Shown here: piece after piece, positions 49,571-60,271 of the stretch
Layout of the letters: the number at the start of each line of letters is the position of its first letter
How positions within the stretch are numbered: position 1 is the stretch's first letter
From: Tetraselmis striata
Taxonomy: Eukaryota > Chlorophyta > Chlorodendrophyceae > Chlorodendrales > Chlorodendraceae
Assembly (NCBI GenBank): GCA_006384855.1
Contig: VCJN01002477.1
Location: forward strand, 177,200-241,199
Direction: 5' to 3'
DNA: 64,000 bases
Position numbers and translations under genes: made by a program
The notes under the pieces: model-generated
Database searches by the model: none
What the model was told of the DNA's origin: nothing
The model's input: the letters and a program-made list of their open reading frames with translations, nothing else

Positions 49571-49810
49571 AGTAAAGTAAAGTTCGCCATGGGACATCGG
49601 CCGAAGCCGCCCCAGCACTTGACCCCGTTCGCCAACTGCAGTCGTAGGTCTGGCATAGCCCATAGACCATTGCCTCATTCGAACCCCGAAGGGCTAATAA
49701 TGCATCAAGCGGGTAAACCCGGGACACGCCGGGCCAATATTGCCGAAATACATCGGCCAGGAATCGAACCCGGGTCTCTCGCATACGAGACGACCGCTCT
49801 ACCGAGCGGA
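49571..49810 (-). repeat. SINE-like repeat family A, copy 2, with tRNA-like head
   Basis: Same body as 10,076-10,288. The minus strand begins with a tRNA-like head: an A-box-like GCTCGGTAGAGCGG, then a GTCTC...GAGAC stem, then the B box GGTTCGATTCC. The acceptor arms pair only partly and the anticodon loop is odd-sized, so it is tRNA-derived and not a tRNA gene. Confidence 0.75.
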
Positions 49811-49838
49811 CAAGGGATGTACCTTGTAAAGGTTTGCC

Positions 49839-50142
49839 GGTATTACGGGTAATCCGGACAAACGGCCTAGGCGAGCTGGGGCCGGCCAGCCTATCCGCGC
49901 GTTGGCCCATTTTTCAGGTCCTCATTCAAGTCGCGACGTACCCCGGTACTGAATCACTGCGTCTTTGTTACGAGATGAGACCGTACTGGTACGAATATGC
50001 AGTGGCAACTAAGCTCTCACGGCCCGCCGGGTCTCGAGCCGCCGACTTACATACTCGTGGTCACTCGCTCTACCACTGAGCGCCCAAGTCAGCATAAGCT
50101 CCCGGGTCTGATGATCGGATCGACCAGGGAACTCATACAAAC
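49839..50142 (-). repeat. SINE-like repeat family B, copy 1 (tandem pair)
   Basis: About 304 bp repeated almost at once at 50,161-50,496. On the minus strand the tRNA-like head reads GCTCAGTGGTAGAGCGAG and the B-box-like GGCTCGAGACC (about 50,087 to 50,025). The body ends near GGTATTACGGGT. Confidence 0.75.
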
Positions 50143-50160
50143 GAGGGGTTAAGGATTGTT

Positions 50161-50496
50161 GGTATTACGGGTACATGTACTCGCAATCCGGACAGACGAC
50201 CTAGGCGAGCTGGGACCAGCCAGCCTTTCCGCGCGTTGGCCCATTTTTCAGGTCCTCATTCGAGTCGCGACGTACCCCGGTACTGAATCACTGCGTCTTT
50301 GTTACGAGACGAGACCGTACCGGTACGAATATGCAGTGACGACTAAGCTGTCACGGTCCGGCCGGTCTCGATCCGCCGACTTACAGTGCGAGCCGCCGAC
50401 TTACATACTCGTAGTCACTCGCTCTACCACTGAGCGCCCTAGTCAGCATAAGCTCCCGGGTCTGATGGTCGGATCGACCAGGGAACTCATACAAAC
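50161..50496 (-). repeat. SINE-like repeat family B, copy 2
   Basis: Second member of the tandem pair, about 90% identical by eye to copy 1. It has an extra internal duplication of CCGCCGACTTACA next to the B-box-like GGATCGAGACC, and an insertion near its end (ACATGTACTCGCA). Confidence 0.75.
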
Positions 50497-50766
50497 GGAG
50501 GCACCGGTAGTATTCGCCAGTCCGACGCTAGGGTTGGCCAGCAAAAGAAGGCGTCCGTGAGGTCGATCTTGCTGCCTAGGGTATCCTACAGTTGTATCCT
50601 CGCAGTACATCGTACACGTTCGCGAGCTCGCAAACCACCCTGGCGAGGTGCTCGTTGACGCATGACCGTAGGAACTCTACGAAGTTACGCACTTCCACTA
50701 GGGGGGTCTAGCATGATGATGCACGCGATGGGGTTGACGATCCAGGGGTACGTAGGACAACGGTCA

Positions 50767-50845
50767 CGAAGCCGCAGTTGATGATGCGGTCGAAGCCGCA
50801 GTTGCCGCAGCTGCCGAAGCCGCAGTTGATGATGCGGTCGAAATC
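50767..50845. repeat. short tandem repeat (24-bp units)
   Basis: The unit CGAAGCCGCAGTTGATGATG occurs at 50,767 and again at 50,815, with shortened GCCGCAGTTGC units between them. It lies in decayed transposon DNA. Confidence 0.8.
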
Positions 50846-50899
50846 GGCGCCGCTGGCGCCTACAATGTCGAAGCATGACTTGTAGTTTTGTTTCCGGCT

Positions 50900-52329
50900 G
50901 GGCCGAGGCCGCCCAGTCCAGAGGTAGGGGGTACCCCGAAGCAATATTGGGTCTTCAGATGGGCAGGCACGTAGTCGTTGTGCAGAAGTCGCTCTACATA
51001 TACGCCTACGCCAGGTGTATACACGTCGTACATGTCGTCGCAGGCGCCAGCCTGGCGCTCCCATCAGTCCGCCCAGCCGCCAAGGTGACGCGGCGGGGCA
51101 GTAGTGTAGGTCAGTACCGGCGGGGCGTCTTGCCGGGTTCCCAGTTCGACGTACCGCACTTGAGTGTTTTTGAAACGCCGTTTGGCCACACGTACTCGGG
51201 AGAGAAGGTCCAACAGTCGGTCTTCGCCGGATGCTCGACGCGGGACGCAAACGATATCAAGAATTGCTGCCAGTTGAAGCAGCGGGAGCTTCTGGTAGGC
51301 TGGGCTTTCAAGGGTGACTGTTACAGCCCCCTTAGGACTTATGCCGAATAAACGTCTAGCCATAGATAGTCCTAAGGCATGAGCTGAGTCAAGGGCCCAT
51401 TGGATCGTTATTCCACACGGCCAGGAATAATGAGCAGAGATTTGGGAAAAGGGATTCTTACAATACCGGAATGCCGGTAACCTGGGTGATTGGCCCGGCG
51501 GTGGTTTTGCCGGCCTATTTATAGTCGCTGGTTTCCGTGCGCTGTGTACCGATCCAATTTCCGCCACCTGTGCTGCGTCTAACTACTAGACTAATACTAA
51601 AATCGACGTGTGCGGTCCTAACCCGCGGCCCGTCGCTATTTTAGTCATATACTACTAAGTACAGACACGGTTGCTAGCACCTTCGTCTGTCCGCAGCACA
51701 GCGGTTATTTTCATTCGCTACTATGCACATACGAGAAGTTACTCGCACATGCTATAGCGTTCTAGGTGGTTTTAGTAGGTTCTAGTGCCTACTAGTACTA
51801 ATACCTCACTAGGGCAGCGCTCCATCTCACGCTACGTACTGTATCATCATCCTCTAGCAGGTGACACCATAGCGTACGACAATCGCCGCTGCTGGTACGC
51901 AGGTACATACAGGTTACTCGCACCCCATGTGGGTACTCGTAATACTGTCATGCACTACTAGTCGCCTGGTAGTCGCTCGTACTGACGCCTCGTCGTCCTC
52001 GTACCAGTACTTCGCCTTCACTTGTACTCGCACTCGCAATGCTCATACTCGTACTTCGCTTGGCTTGTACTCGTTCTCGTCCGCCTCAGTCGCCAGTTCT
52101 TCGCTCCTTCGTCGGCTCCCGCAGTACAAAGTACAACAGTGTAGAGTATATAATAACAGTAATGGACGGCAGGTCGACCGTCGATGTCACCGTGCGTGGT
52201 CGCAAAAGTCGTCGGGGAAGTTGGCGCTTGCCGTCGCACAGATCCGGATGAGTCGTTCCGTGTCGACAATTCCACACTGGTCGGGCAGTAGAGCGAGTAG
52301 TGGTGAGTTGTTGGTAGCCGGCTTGGCCT
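50900..52329. other. no recognisable gene
   Basis: A minus frame at 51,567-51,064 (about 167 codons) has no domain I recognise. 51.6-52.1 kb is rich in CTCGTACT-like repeats and AT-richer. Probably decayed element sequence. Confidence 0.3.
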
Positions 52330-54467
52330 CCTAGCTCCACGAAGGCCACCGCGGGGGCGGGCTTCACTCCTTCTTGGTGCCTGAGGTGAAACCGCCGTCG
52401 CCCTTGAGGGTGTGGGCATGGTCAGGCCCAACGCCCGATGGTGGCTGGTGTGCTTGGTGTTGCATTCTGGGCACGGGACGGTGATGGGCGTCCCGTCGGG
52501 GTGATCGCACGTCTTGTGGTCGCTGCGGCACAGGCCGCAGCGCTTCGGCTCTGCCGGCGCCGGGTTGGGATGGGCGTTGCGGCTCCCGGAAGACTCAGTG
52601 AGGTCGCGGATCCACGCCGTCTCGAGGTGGCCACGGGCGGCAGCCACCGGGTCCAACTCCATCTCGTCATGGAAGCTGATGCCTAACCGCGGCGCAGCAG
52701 CTCTGGCTGGGCCTCGATGAGCCGCGGGAAGAGCTAATCGTACGCGGTCACCGGTCGGTTGGCCAGGAAGGTACGGCAGTAGCGACCCATGTACACGTAC
52801 GTATGCGGTCACGTGACGTTGATACTGCCGTCACCTTAGTCGAGAGCCCAACGAGGGCATAGATGTACCACGTAGCGGGCGCACGAGATGACAGCGAGGA
52901 TGTTGCTGACGTGCGCATCCCATGGGGTTGTTGACGTCATGCATGTCGCCCGCGTCGGTGACGTGAAGGAGCCGCCAAAAGTAATCGATGACATTCGTCC
53001 AATAGTTCTCAACCGCCAGCCGGTGCGGGTATAGGTCTGCTTGAGGTCGCACATGGACAGGTAGCCGTGCAGCTCGAGGGCGGCCTTGCCCTTCTCGTCG
53101 GAGGCAGCAGCGAGGAAGTCGAGCTGCTGCCCGGAGCGCGGGTTGGAGAAATGGTGCGGCGAACTTGGGGGGCGGTTGACAGCGTCGCAGGTGGCCTTGG
53201 TGCCGGTGAAGTCTGACGTCAAGGAGCACATGTTGATGTCCCCCCAAGGGTGAGGCTTCGCACCTGAGAAGGCGAGGTTGCTGACGGAAGGGTGGCATGC
53301 CGGCAGTGGGGGCGGCTCCCTGACGCGTGACGACGGAGCGGCGGGGCGGAGATGAGCGGCGGGCGGCGGTATCTCCTCAGCGCGCCCGGGCTTGAGCGCG
53401 TTGACGGACGCTGAGAGGCTCCGGACGGGCTCCATCAGCTGCCTCGCCAAGTCAGTGCTCATGCCCAGCTCCCCGGGCCCTGGCGGGGGAGGAGGAGGGT
53501 CGGAGGCCTTGGAGGTTGAGTCGGGGGCGCGAGCCGCGCGGGCTGATGTGGAGCGGGGCGCGGGCTGACGAGGCGAGCCGGGGCCGAGGGGGACCGTAGT
53601 ACGGATCAGGTTAGGTGGACCTCGAGCACCCTGAGACAAAGAGCCGATGTCGGGCCGTCTCCGCGGGAGCGGTTGATCAAGATGGGTCCCCAAGGGCGGC
53701 GGTTAGGCTCGCAGACAGAGCAGCACATGCAGAGCTGCTCGTTGTCGTCGGTGTCGACGCCGGTGGCCTCCGCCACGCCGGCGCGGGAAAAGGCGCAACG
53801 CGCGTCAGGCAGTAGAGCTAGGCGCAGGAGCAAGAGCAGGTAGAGCAGAAGCCCTCGTCGTGGTTGATTGTCCCGTCGGGGTTGAGGGCCAGGGCGGCGA
53901 TGCCAGAGTGGGCATGCCGACCGCAATGGGGATGAGTGCCCCGCACGGGGGGAGGGGGGGGGGGTGGGGCGCAGCGCACGCCATTGCCCTGGGGGGCACT
54001 GCACGCTGTGGCCGGCTGGGTCTCGACCAGCCGGAGCAGCTGATCGTACGGCCGACAGAACTCGGTAGCTGCAGCCTTAGGAAGTGTGTCGAGCGCCTCG
54101 CGCGCGTGCTGGGCGAGAGTCTTGGTGAGCTGCACGTACGAGGTGGGGGTCGGCGAACCAGCAGTCGGCCGGGTGGGCCGCGGCCACATCGTTCAGCCAG
54201 GTGAGTCGGCCAGTCGACAGCCGAGACCCCGTCGAAGAAATCAGCGTCGTTCTTGACAGAGAAACGAACAAGGGCAGCGAGCTCCGAGGGAGTCGCAGGG
54301 GGCTGGCCGATGGCCTGAGTAAGGACAGAGGCAGTAGGGGTCAAGGCAGTCGGTAAGGCGAGTTGAGGATGCAGGTGGGCTGCGAAGCAGGGCAGCGCAG
54401 TACTTTCCATGGTTGTCTTGGATAAAGCTGTGTTTACGGAGCTCAGAGCTGTCAGGAATGACCACAT
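52330..54467 (-). mobile_element. gag-like region of a retroelement (degraded)
   Basis: Minus-strand frames, broken near 54.2, 53.7 and 52.9 kb, encode a Pro/Ala-rich protein (from 54,467 and 53,693). It is followed by DEKGKAALELHGYLSMCDLKQTYTRTGW (about 53,090-53,010) and a Cys/His cluster CGLCRSDHKTC and CPECNTKHTSHH (about 52,530-52,420). The order, an N-terminal capsid-like part then a zinc-binding end, suits the first ORF of a DIRS/Kangaroo-type element lying in the same orientation upstream of the RT block at 46.4 kb. The assignment is by context; no capsid motif is diagnostic. Confidence 0.45.
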
Positions 54468-54569
54468 GCGGTCAGTCCTGGCCTAGCTATAGATGGTTCT
54501 CAGCTGCCTCATGGCAGCTGAGTTAACTGGTGGGGGCTGGGGGCTGCCTTGTCAGTCCCGGTCAGCACG

Positions 54570-54720
54570 CAAAAAGCCAGCAGTAACATCAGCTGCCCCC
54601 ACCTACTAGTACATTTAAAATTCATAAATTACCAATCCTGCAGTCAATTATTATTTGACTGATTCCTTGCGGGTTTTAGGAGTAATTACCTGTGTGGCTT
54701 ATGGCTGCGCCATCACCAAA
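54570..54720. repeat. direct repeat, right copy (candidate retroelement end)
   Basis: Same sequence as 43,243-43,400, same orientation. It lies just upstream of the gag-like frames on the minus strand, where the 5' terminal repeat of the element would be. Confidence 0.85.
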
Positions 54721-56160
54721 CTTGCCATGCCCATAGCAGACAACGAATCACCCATGGCCGACCACGACACAATACACGTGTTTTGCAACTACCCACATGT
54801 TGCTCTCTTATTCGCAATGACTGCTACTACTAAGTAATGTGGCTGCATAGCACGCGCACCGCGCGATTCACGCCACATACATGTTGACTGAATGACACCC
54901 CTTGCGCATATCACGCGTTTGTTGCATCCTATATTGTGAATTTCCTCGCCGCCATGGTTACCAGACCAGCAGCTGCATACAATGCCCTTGCACTGATGGA
55001 AGAAGACTGCTTACTGATGAATCGTTATTGGCAAATGGTGAGAAAATGTGGTATATCTTATATTGCATACTGCTTGCTGCGCGATGGTCCATGCTCATAA
55101 CTACGAATGATTGACATGGGCGCAAATTAAACAGCATGATAGAATAATATTTTAATATGCCGTTAGGCTGTAAATTGCCAAGTCAAACATCCAGGGCTAT
55201 TCGGGCACTTGGATACAGGCCAACGGCATAAACAGGGCACGCTACGCAAAGATGAGAAAGCCTATTACGAATCTCTGGCTCTCTGGTTGTGATGGTGTGG
55301 GATATGTAATCTGATGAATACGATCCCGGAAGGATGTGTAATCCGATATTTATTTCTTCTGCAAAGCCAAGCCTTACTGCACATGCTGGATTGCTGGGCG
55401 GGTAAGACTGTGCGTGCACTTATCTAATACAAAGTCCTCAAAGCAGCAGTCGCGTTTATGCTCGAGGTACATGTAGATAGACTAGAAGCACTTTCATGGA
55501 ATAAATCAGACCTAAGTGGGCATGAAACATGCGGAGCATAATTTTGTGGGCTGCTGTATAACTATCGTCAGACTGCAGCGGTCTATATATAGAGCAGCAA
55601 CAGCAGAATGCCCCTTGGTACAGACATACATACGTGTTATTCACCACATGTCTATGCAGGTAAGCGGGTTCGTCGGTGGATTATCACGTTACTTATTTAA
55701 TGCAGGAAGTAATACTGCGTAATGTTTGCGGATAAAGCATTCTAACGGACGAGTTACCCACAATGAGATGCTGAAATCGCCCGCAGTGGGCATCCGGATA
55801 AAGATTTGCAGTGCCTAGGTAGACTGCGACCTGCAAAGCGCTGACATCACATCGCACAAAGGCACAGGACACAGTATTGCCGACCTGCCCTAATAATATA
55901 TTACTGTAAAGTACATTATGAAGTAACTTGACAGTTGAATCAGCGATGCGTCGATTTTTCAGAAAATTTTAAAGGAACGGGTTCTATATCACTGGCCTAC
56001 AGTTCCATGAATTGCGTTGCCAGCGCTTTGAAGTAGGCGACTATGAATTCGCGTGTGGCTTGCATAGAAGTCATCAGGCGCAGCGTTTCGAGCGGCGGCT
56101 CACCGGATTATAGTACTTAGTAGTGCATGTCAGTAGATAAGCGCTGAAAAGGATTTTGGG
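54721..56160. other. AT-richer intergenic, no gene seen
   Basis: Short frames only, none with a recognisable domain. No element ends or RNA genes recognised. Confidence 0.45.
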
Positions 56161-56164
56161 TGCG

Positions 56165-56169
56165 TTACA
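56165..56169 (-). terminator. TGTAA poly(A) signal of the alpha/beta hydrolase gene
   Basis: TGTAA on the minus strand 92-96 nt after the stop codon at 56,261. Confidence 0.5.
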
Positions 56170-56260
56170 TGCGGCGCGAGGCCCAAGGATTTGCCACGAT
56201 TGCGCGATTTTCTCTCGAGACCGTACGCGCATTTTCCCTTCAACCTTTGCTACTGCCCTG

Positions 56261-57928
56261 TCACAGCCTGGACCGCATTTCCCGGGAGGTGGAAAGGTCT
56301 GTCGGCAGCAGCATGCTCTCCACATGCTCCGCGATACGGGCGGGCGCTGTAAACGGCCCAAAGTGATGAAGCCCTTCATGCCTGGGCCGGCAGTCTTGGT
56401 GTCAGACTTGCGTGATCCGGTGGGGGCAACGCAACCATGTCCATGCAGGCAATGTGCGGCTCCATGCGGCGCAGCCTGGGGGACAAGAAACTGATAGTTC
56501 GCGCCATACCTGTGGAATGAACACTCCCCGTGCGAACGTTGCCGCAGCTCCTGCGCAAGCTCAGCTGCTGCCCGCTGCAACGCATCGTGAGGGGCCTGTG
56601 CGTGCCCAGCACATGACACAACCACGCGGCATCTTATGGCCGAGATGCCTTGCCATATACTGCGGGCGTGCTTGCCGATGTCGACGTAGATGAACGCCTC
56701 TATGTCCGGGTCGCACTTGAGCACAACTCCTTCACTGTCTGCGCTCACCGCACATGATAAACCACACAGTCAATACATGCAAAACTCACAAAACCATCAT
56801 TTATGACAGCGGTGTCGCGGAAATGCCTGTGCGTGCGATGAACTGATGCCGATACAAAAGAATAAGGGAAAAGGAAGGGATAACCCGCGGGGGGGGGGGG
56901 GGGGGGGGGGGGGGTACCTGGACTGAGCCTGAATGCATGCGCAACAAACAGTTGCAGAGCCTCGTCTGTGAAGTCTGAGTATGGGAACTTCCTCCCAAGC
57001 TCCCGCGCAGCCTCGGCAGCAGATGCAAACTGGCGCCGCCGCCTGCATCCAACAGGTGACCTCAGGAGCTGGCTGGCTGGCTGTCGCCGACACAATGTCC
57101 TGTGTGGCTGCTGTCCATCCCGGGCTTACCTGGATGCCCGCTGTGCAAGCCCCGCGCCGACACGGGCTCTGCGCACATTGGCACACACCAAAGTATTGGT
57201 CAAAGGTCCCTGACATACTGCATCCTGCTGCAGGCAGCACTGGGCAGCAGGTAGTTCAGCCGGACTGATAAATCATAACACAGTGTCAGCAAATACTGTC
57301 GCACACTCGCACTCACAGCGAAGAGTACGTCTCCGGGGAGCTGACGATGGGGTCGAAGCAATACACGGCTTCAACACGTTGACACGTCTCGGCTAAATAG
57401 AGCGCCAGCATACCTCCATGGGAATGGCCAAACACCATGCACCTGAAAGCACCCACATACTCTATCAGCCGCCGTTGCGCGGATTATTGACGCGGCGCAG
57501 TGCAGCGGCGGGGTGCACGTATGCCTCGAGGCACCTGTCAAGCTCTAGGTGCTCAATGAGGCGGACCACATCCTCCACAGCGCTTGCCGCGTCGAAGGAA
57601 ACGACAGCTGCCGCCGCGGCAGAGTCCCCGTGCCCCCGAAGATCCGGCGCGAGGCACCGAAACCGGCTCCTCAGACTCCGGGCCTGCAGTAGTGAGACCG
57701 CCCGTCTTAGCAGAATTCAGGCGTGTCTCACACGACGGGAAAATGGACGGGAAAATCGCTCGACGAGGGCGGGTTTGTTATACCCACCATCGGTGTGAAT
57801 ACGAGCCCGTGCAGCCCAGTGCCATGCAACAAGATGAGCGGGGGCCCCAGGCCGCCGAAGTCGTGCACGGCCATCTGCGTGCCGTCTCCTAGGGGCACCC
57901 GTCGCTGGAAGCTCTGTGACAACGCCAT
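56261..57928 (-). CDS. alpha/beta hydrolase-fold protein
   Basis: Seven exons: 57928-57788, 57683-57535, 57442-57317, 57168-57130, 57042-56918, 56738-56510 and 56381-56261. All are GT-AG with matching phases, giving 309 residues, normal for this fold. In order: oxyanion strand LILLHGTGLHG (about 31-41), CLAPDLRGHGDS, nucleophile elbow GHSHGG (Ser about 104), FASAAEAARELGRKFPYSDF and LKCDPDIEAFIY as in the cap of bacterial-type hydrolases, and the catalytic-His segment LHHFGPFTAPARIAEHVESM (His about 276). The substrate cannot be told; no transit or signal peptide is evident. Exon 4 is only 39 nt. The intron after exon 5 starts GTA followed by 26 C. The start ATG lies just downstream of a C24-(CA)n tract. 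Confidence 0.88.
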
Positions 57929-57941
57929 CGCCGCTATTGGT

Positions 57942-57980
57942 CCCCCCCCCCCCCCCCCCCCCCCCGGCCCCCCCGCCCCT

Positions 57981-58036
<56 letters not shown>
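57942..58036. repeat. C24 tract plus CA microsatellite
   Basis: A 24-nt C run (57,942-57,965), a short C-rich spacer, then about 55 nt of CA repeat interrupted once. It starts only 14 bp upstream of the hydrolase ATG, in the presumed 5' UTR or promoter. Alternating CA and G/C homopolymers favour Z-DNA and G-quadruplex forms. Confidence 0.9.
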
Positions 58037-58037
<1 letters not shown>

Positions 58038-58589
58038 CGATAGCCGGCAGGATGAAAGTTCAAAGGGCAGGTCGCCAGATCCTGCTTGCAGATGGTCTTA
58101 TGTAGTGCGCGCTGTCGTCCCTGATATCAGCACGACCAGAGCACCACAGGAGTTTTCACTAGCAGCAGCAGTGACTACTGTCTCCCCATCGCTACCCCAC
58201 TGCTCCCATGCAGCAGCCGGTGCCGGTTCCGGTACACCTGTATACGGGTACCAGACTTGATTCAAAATTAAGGCAATCGAGTCTGGTTTTGCCAAAAACA
58301 TGTGCAGAGGATTGTTGTACACTAAAAAGCACCATTAGTTGGCTAGGAAGGTTGCTCAGAGAAATATGGAATGTCGGAGGAGGAGCCCGCAGGGCGGAGG
58401 CGGAAACGGGAGGGCGCAGCCGAAGGCAGCGAGCTGGAAGATGGCAGACGAGCTGCTGGTGGCTGTCCTAAGTAGCTCCCCGGCCGGGAGCGCAGGGATT
58501 GCGGGCGATGGGGCAGCCCGTACTGAAACCCGATGGTACCGGTTACCTAACCGGTTACAACAGGGTTGCCCCCCCCCCCCCCCCCCCCC

Positions 58590-58700
58590 GAGGTATTCAG
58601 TTCAGCCTGAACTGAATTCAGGCATTTCAGGCTGAATTCAGGCCTGAATTCAGCCTGAAGACCCTTCAGTTCAGGTATTCAGGTATTCAGGCTGAATACC
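58590..58700. repeat. cluster of TTCAG/CTGAA direct and inverted repeats
   Basis: About 100 bp built almost wholly from TTCAGGCTGAA, TTCAGCCTGAA and GGTATTCAG motifs, including the palindrome GAATTCAGGCCTGAATTC. It directly follows a C21 run (58,569-58,589). Confidence 0.85.
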
Positions 58701-59048
58701 GTGCGTGAACCCCCTCAAGGCACTACATATACAGCATGTGGTGTGGGCATATCAGCGCCTATTGAGTCACTGCTACTACCTAGCGGCAAGCATGCCAACA
58801 CATGGACCTCCAAACATGCATATGGAGTGATGCATATATGCATATATGTATATACGTGTGCTCATGCCATTCCGCTGAGCAAGAGGTGGTCGGCGGGCCG
58901 GCGTGCCTTTGCGCCCCCCCCCCCCCCCCCCCCCCAAGAGACAATGGCCAATAAATTACTCAGTGCTTGTAAATAAATTGTTACATAACTTTGATGAAAA
59001 ACCCCGACCCTCCCGCCTTTGCAGGCTACCAGTGTCTTGATGACTTCT

Positions 59049-59680
59049 TTACGATTCGGTGGCTGCGCTGTCGTCAAGCTGTGATTGCACATACTTCCCA
59101 CGTCTGATGCGGGCTTCCACGGTGCAGCTCGCCTCACTGTCCGCAGTGACCTCAACAGAGGCGGAGTCCAACAGCGCGGCAGCCTCCTTGACCTCGCTCC
59201 GAGTCTTGATATCCGGCTTGACATAGAGCATGTAACACTCCTTGCCAAAGTTGTACGAGAGAGCAACGTCCACATGTGCACCCATGTCTACATTCTTGTG
59301 TATGACGAATACTTGAGTGGCCATATTCTCCACACCCACCTTATTCCGCATGCTCTGCGTGACTAAGCCAGCGAGAGGGAACACACGCTCACACTCTATC
59401 TCACTAGCAGGGATCGCAACCAACATACGTGCCAATTCCAATTCCGAGATTGCAGAGGTGGGGCGGCACATCCTGCATGGCCGTTGCCACAGACCATTCC
59501 GCGTGGGTGGGTTGCCGCTCTCGCAAGTTTGTGCTGGTGGTCTGCGGCATTGTGCCATACAGATGGTCCACCACAGCACGTGCCGTGATAAGGCTCCTCA
59601 GCATGCTCCATGTCTGACGTGCACATGCAAGCAATACACATGTCATTATGTTGTATTGCAGCACGACAAGGCATGCACAT
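59049..59680 (-). mobile_element. hAT transposase C-terminal remnant
   Basis: The minus-strand frame from about 59,470 to the stop at 59,049 contains ELELARMLVAIPASEIECER and VFPLAGLVTQSMRNKVG, the hAT C-terminal dimerisation domain (LA..L.AIPAS...ERVF..AG....R..). Upstream pieces in other frames (to about 59,680) suggest more of the same protein, broken by frameshifts. The catalytic core and terminal inverted repeats are not visible, so it is a truncated, dead copy. Confidence 0.75.
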
Positions 59681-59699
59681 AAGTTTAGGAGTTGATGAA

Positions 59700-60210
59700 A
59701 GACCGTTACGTCACACTAAGGACAGACTAATTTCGTCCCATTGCTGACGTAACGTTATGTTCCACTGATGACATGCTGTTTCGTCCCACTGATGACAGAC
59801 CTATTTCGTCCCGCTGATGACAAACCGATTTTCGTCCCACTGATGACATACCGTTTTGTCCCACTGATTACCGACCGATTTCGTCCCGCTGATGACATAC
59901 CGATTATGTCCCGCTGATGAAATACCGATTTCATCGCCGTGATGACAGACTATTTTTGTCTCTCCGATTACTAAACTGTCGTCCCGTTGATACATCCATG
60001 TTTGCTCGCTGATGATATAAGTTTTCGTCTTGCTTGTTACGGACTTGTTTCGTGCCGCTCGTGACGGAACCGCTGATGATAGAAATCGTGATGAGACTAG
60101 TTTGCCCCGCTGATGACATATCGTTTTCGTGTATTGACGGAACTAGTTCATCCCACTATCGATATAATTATTCGACCCACTTTAGACCGAACTTTTTTGT
60201 CTCACATTAT
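59700..60210. repeat. minisatellite of about 25-bp degenerate units
   Basis: About 20 diverged copies of a unit close to CGTCCCACTGATGACATACC, separated by TTTTCG or GATTT variations. Divergence increases towards 60,200. Neighbouring copies differ by point changes and small indels. Confidence 0.9.
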
Positions 60211-60271
60211 GAGACCTAATTTCTCCCTTTATTGTATACCGACCTATTCTGCCCCTACCGTTTTATAGATT

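Noticed and set aside
49745-50460. tRNA genes suggested by A- and B-box-like sequences
   Set aside because: Acceptor arms do not pair properly, anticodon stem-loops are irregular and the heads are attached to repeated bodies, so they are tRNA-derived repeats.
53818-54204. Plus-strand gene opposite the gag-like block
   Set aside because: Gly-rich frame mirrored by the minus-strand coding pieces; no motif.
59700-60210. CRISPR array
   Set aside because: Units are adjacent and degenerate with no constant repeat plus unique spacer pattern, and the genome is eukaryotic.
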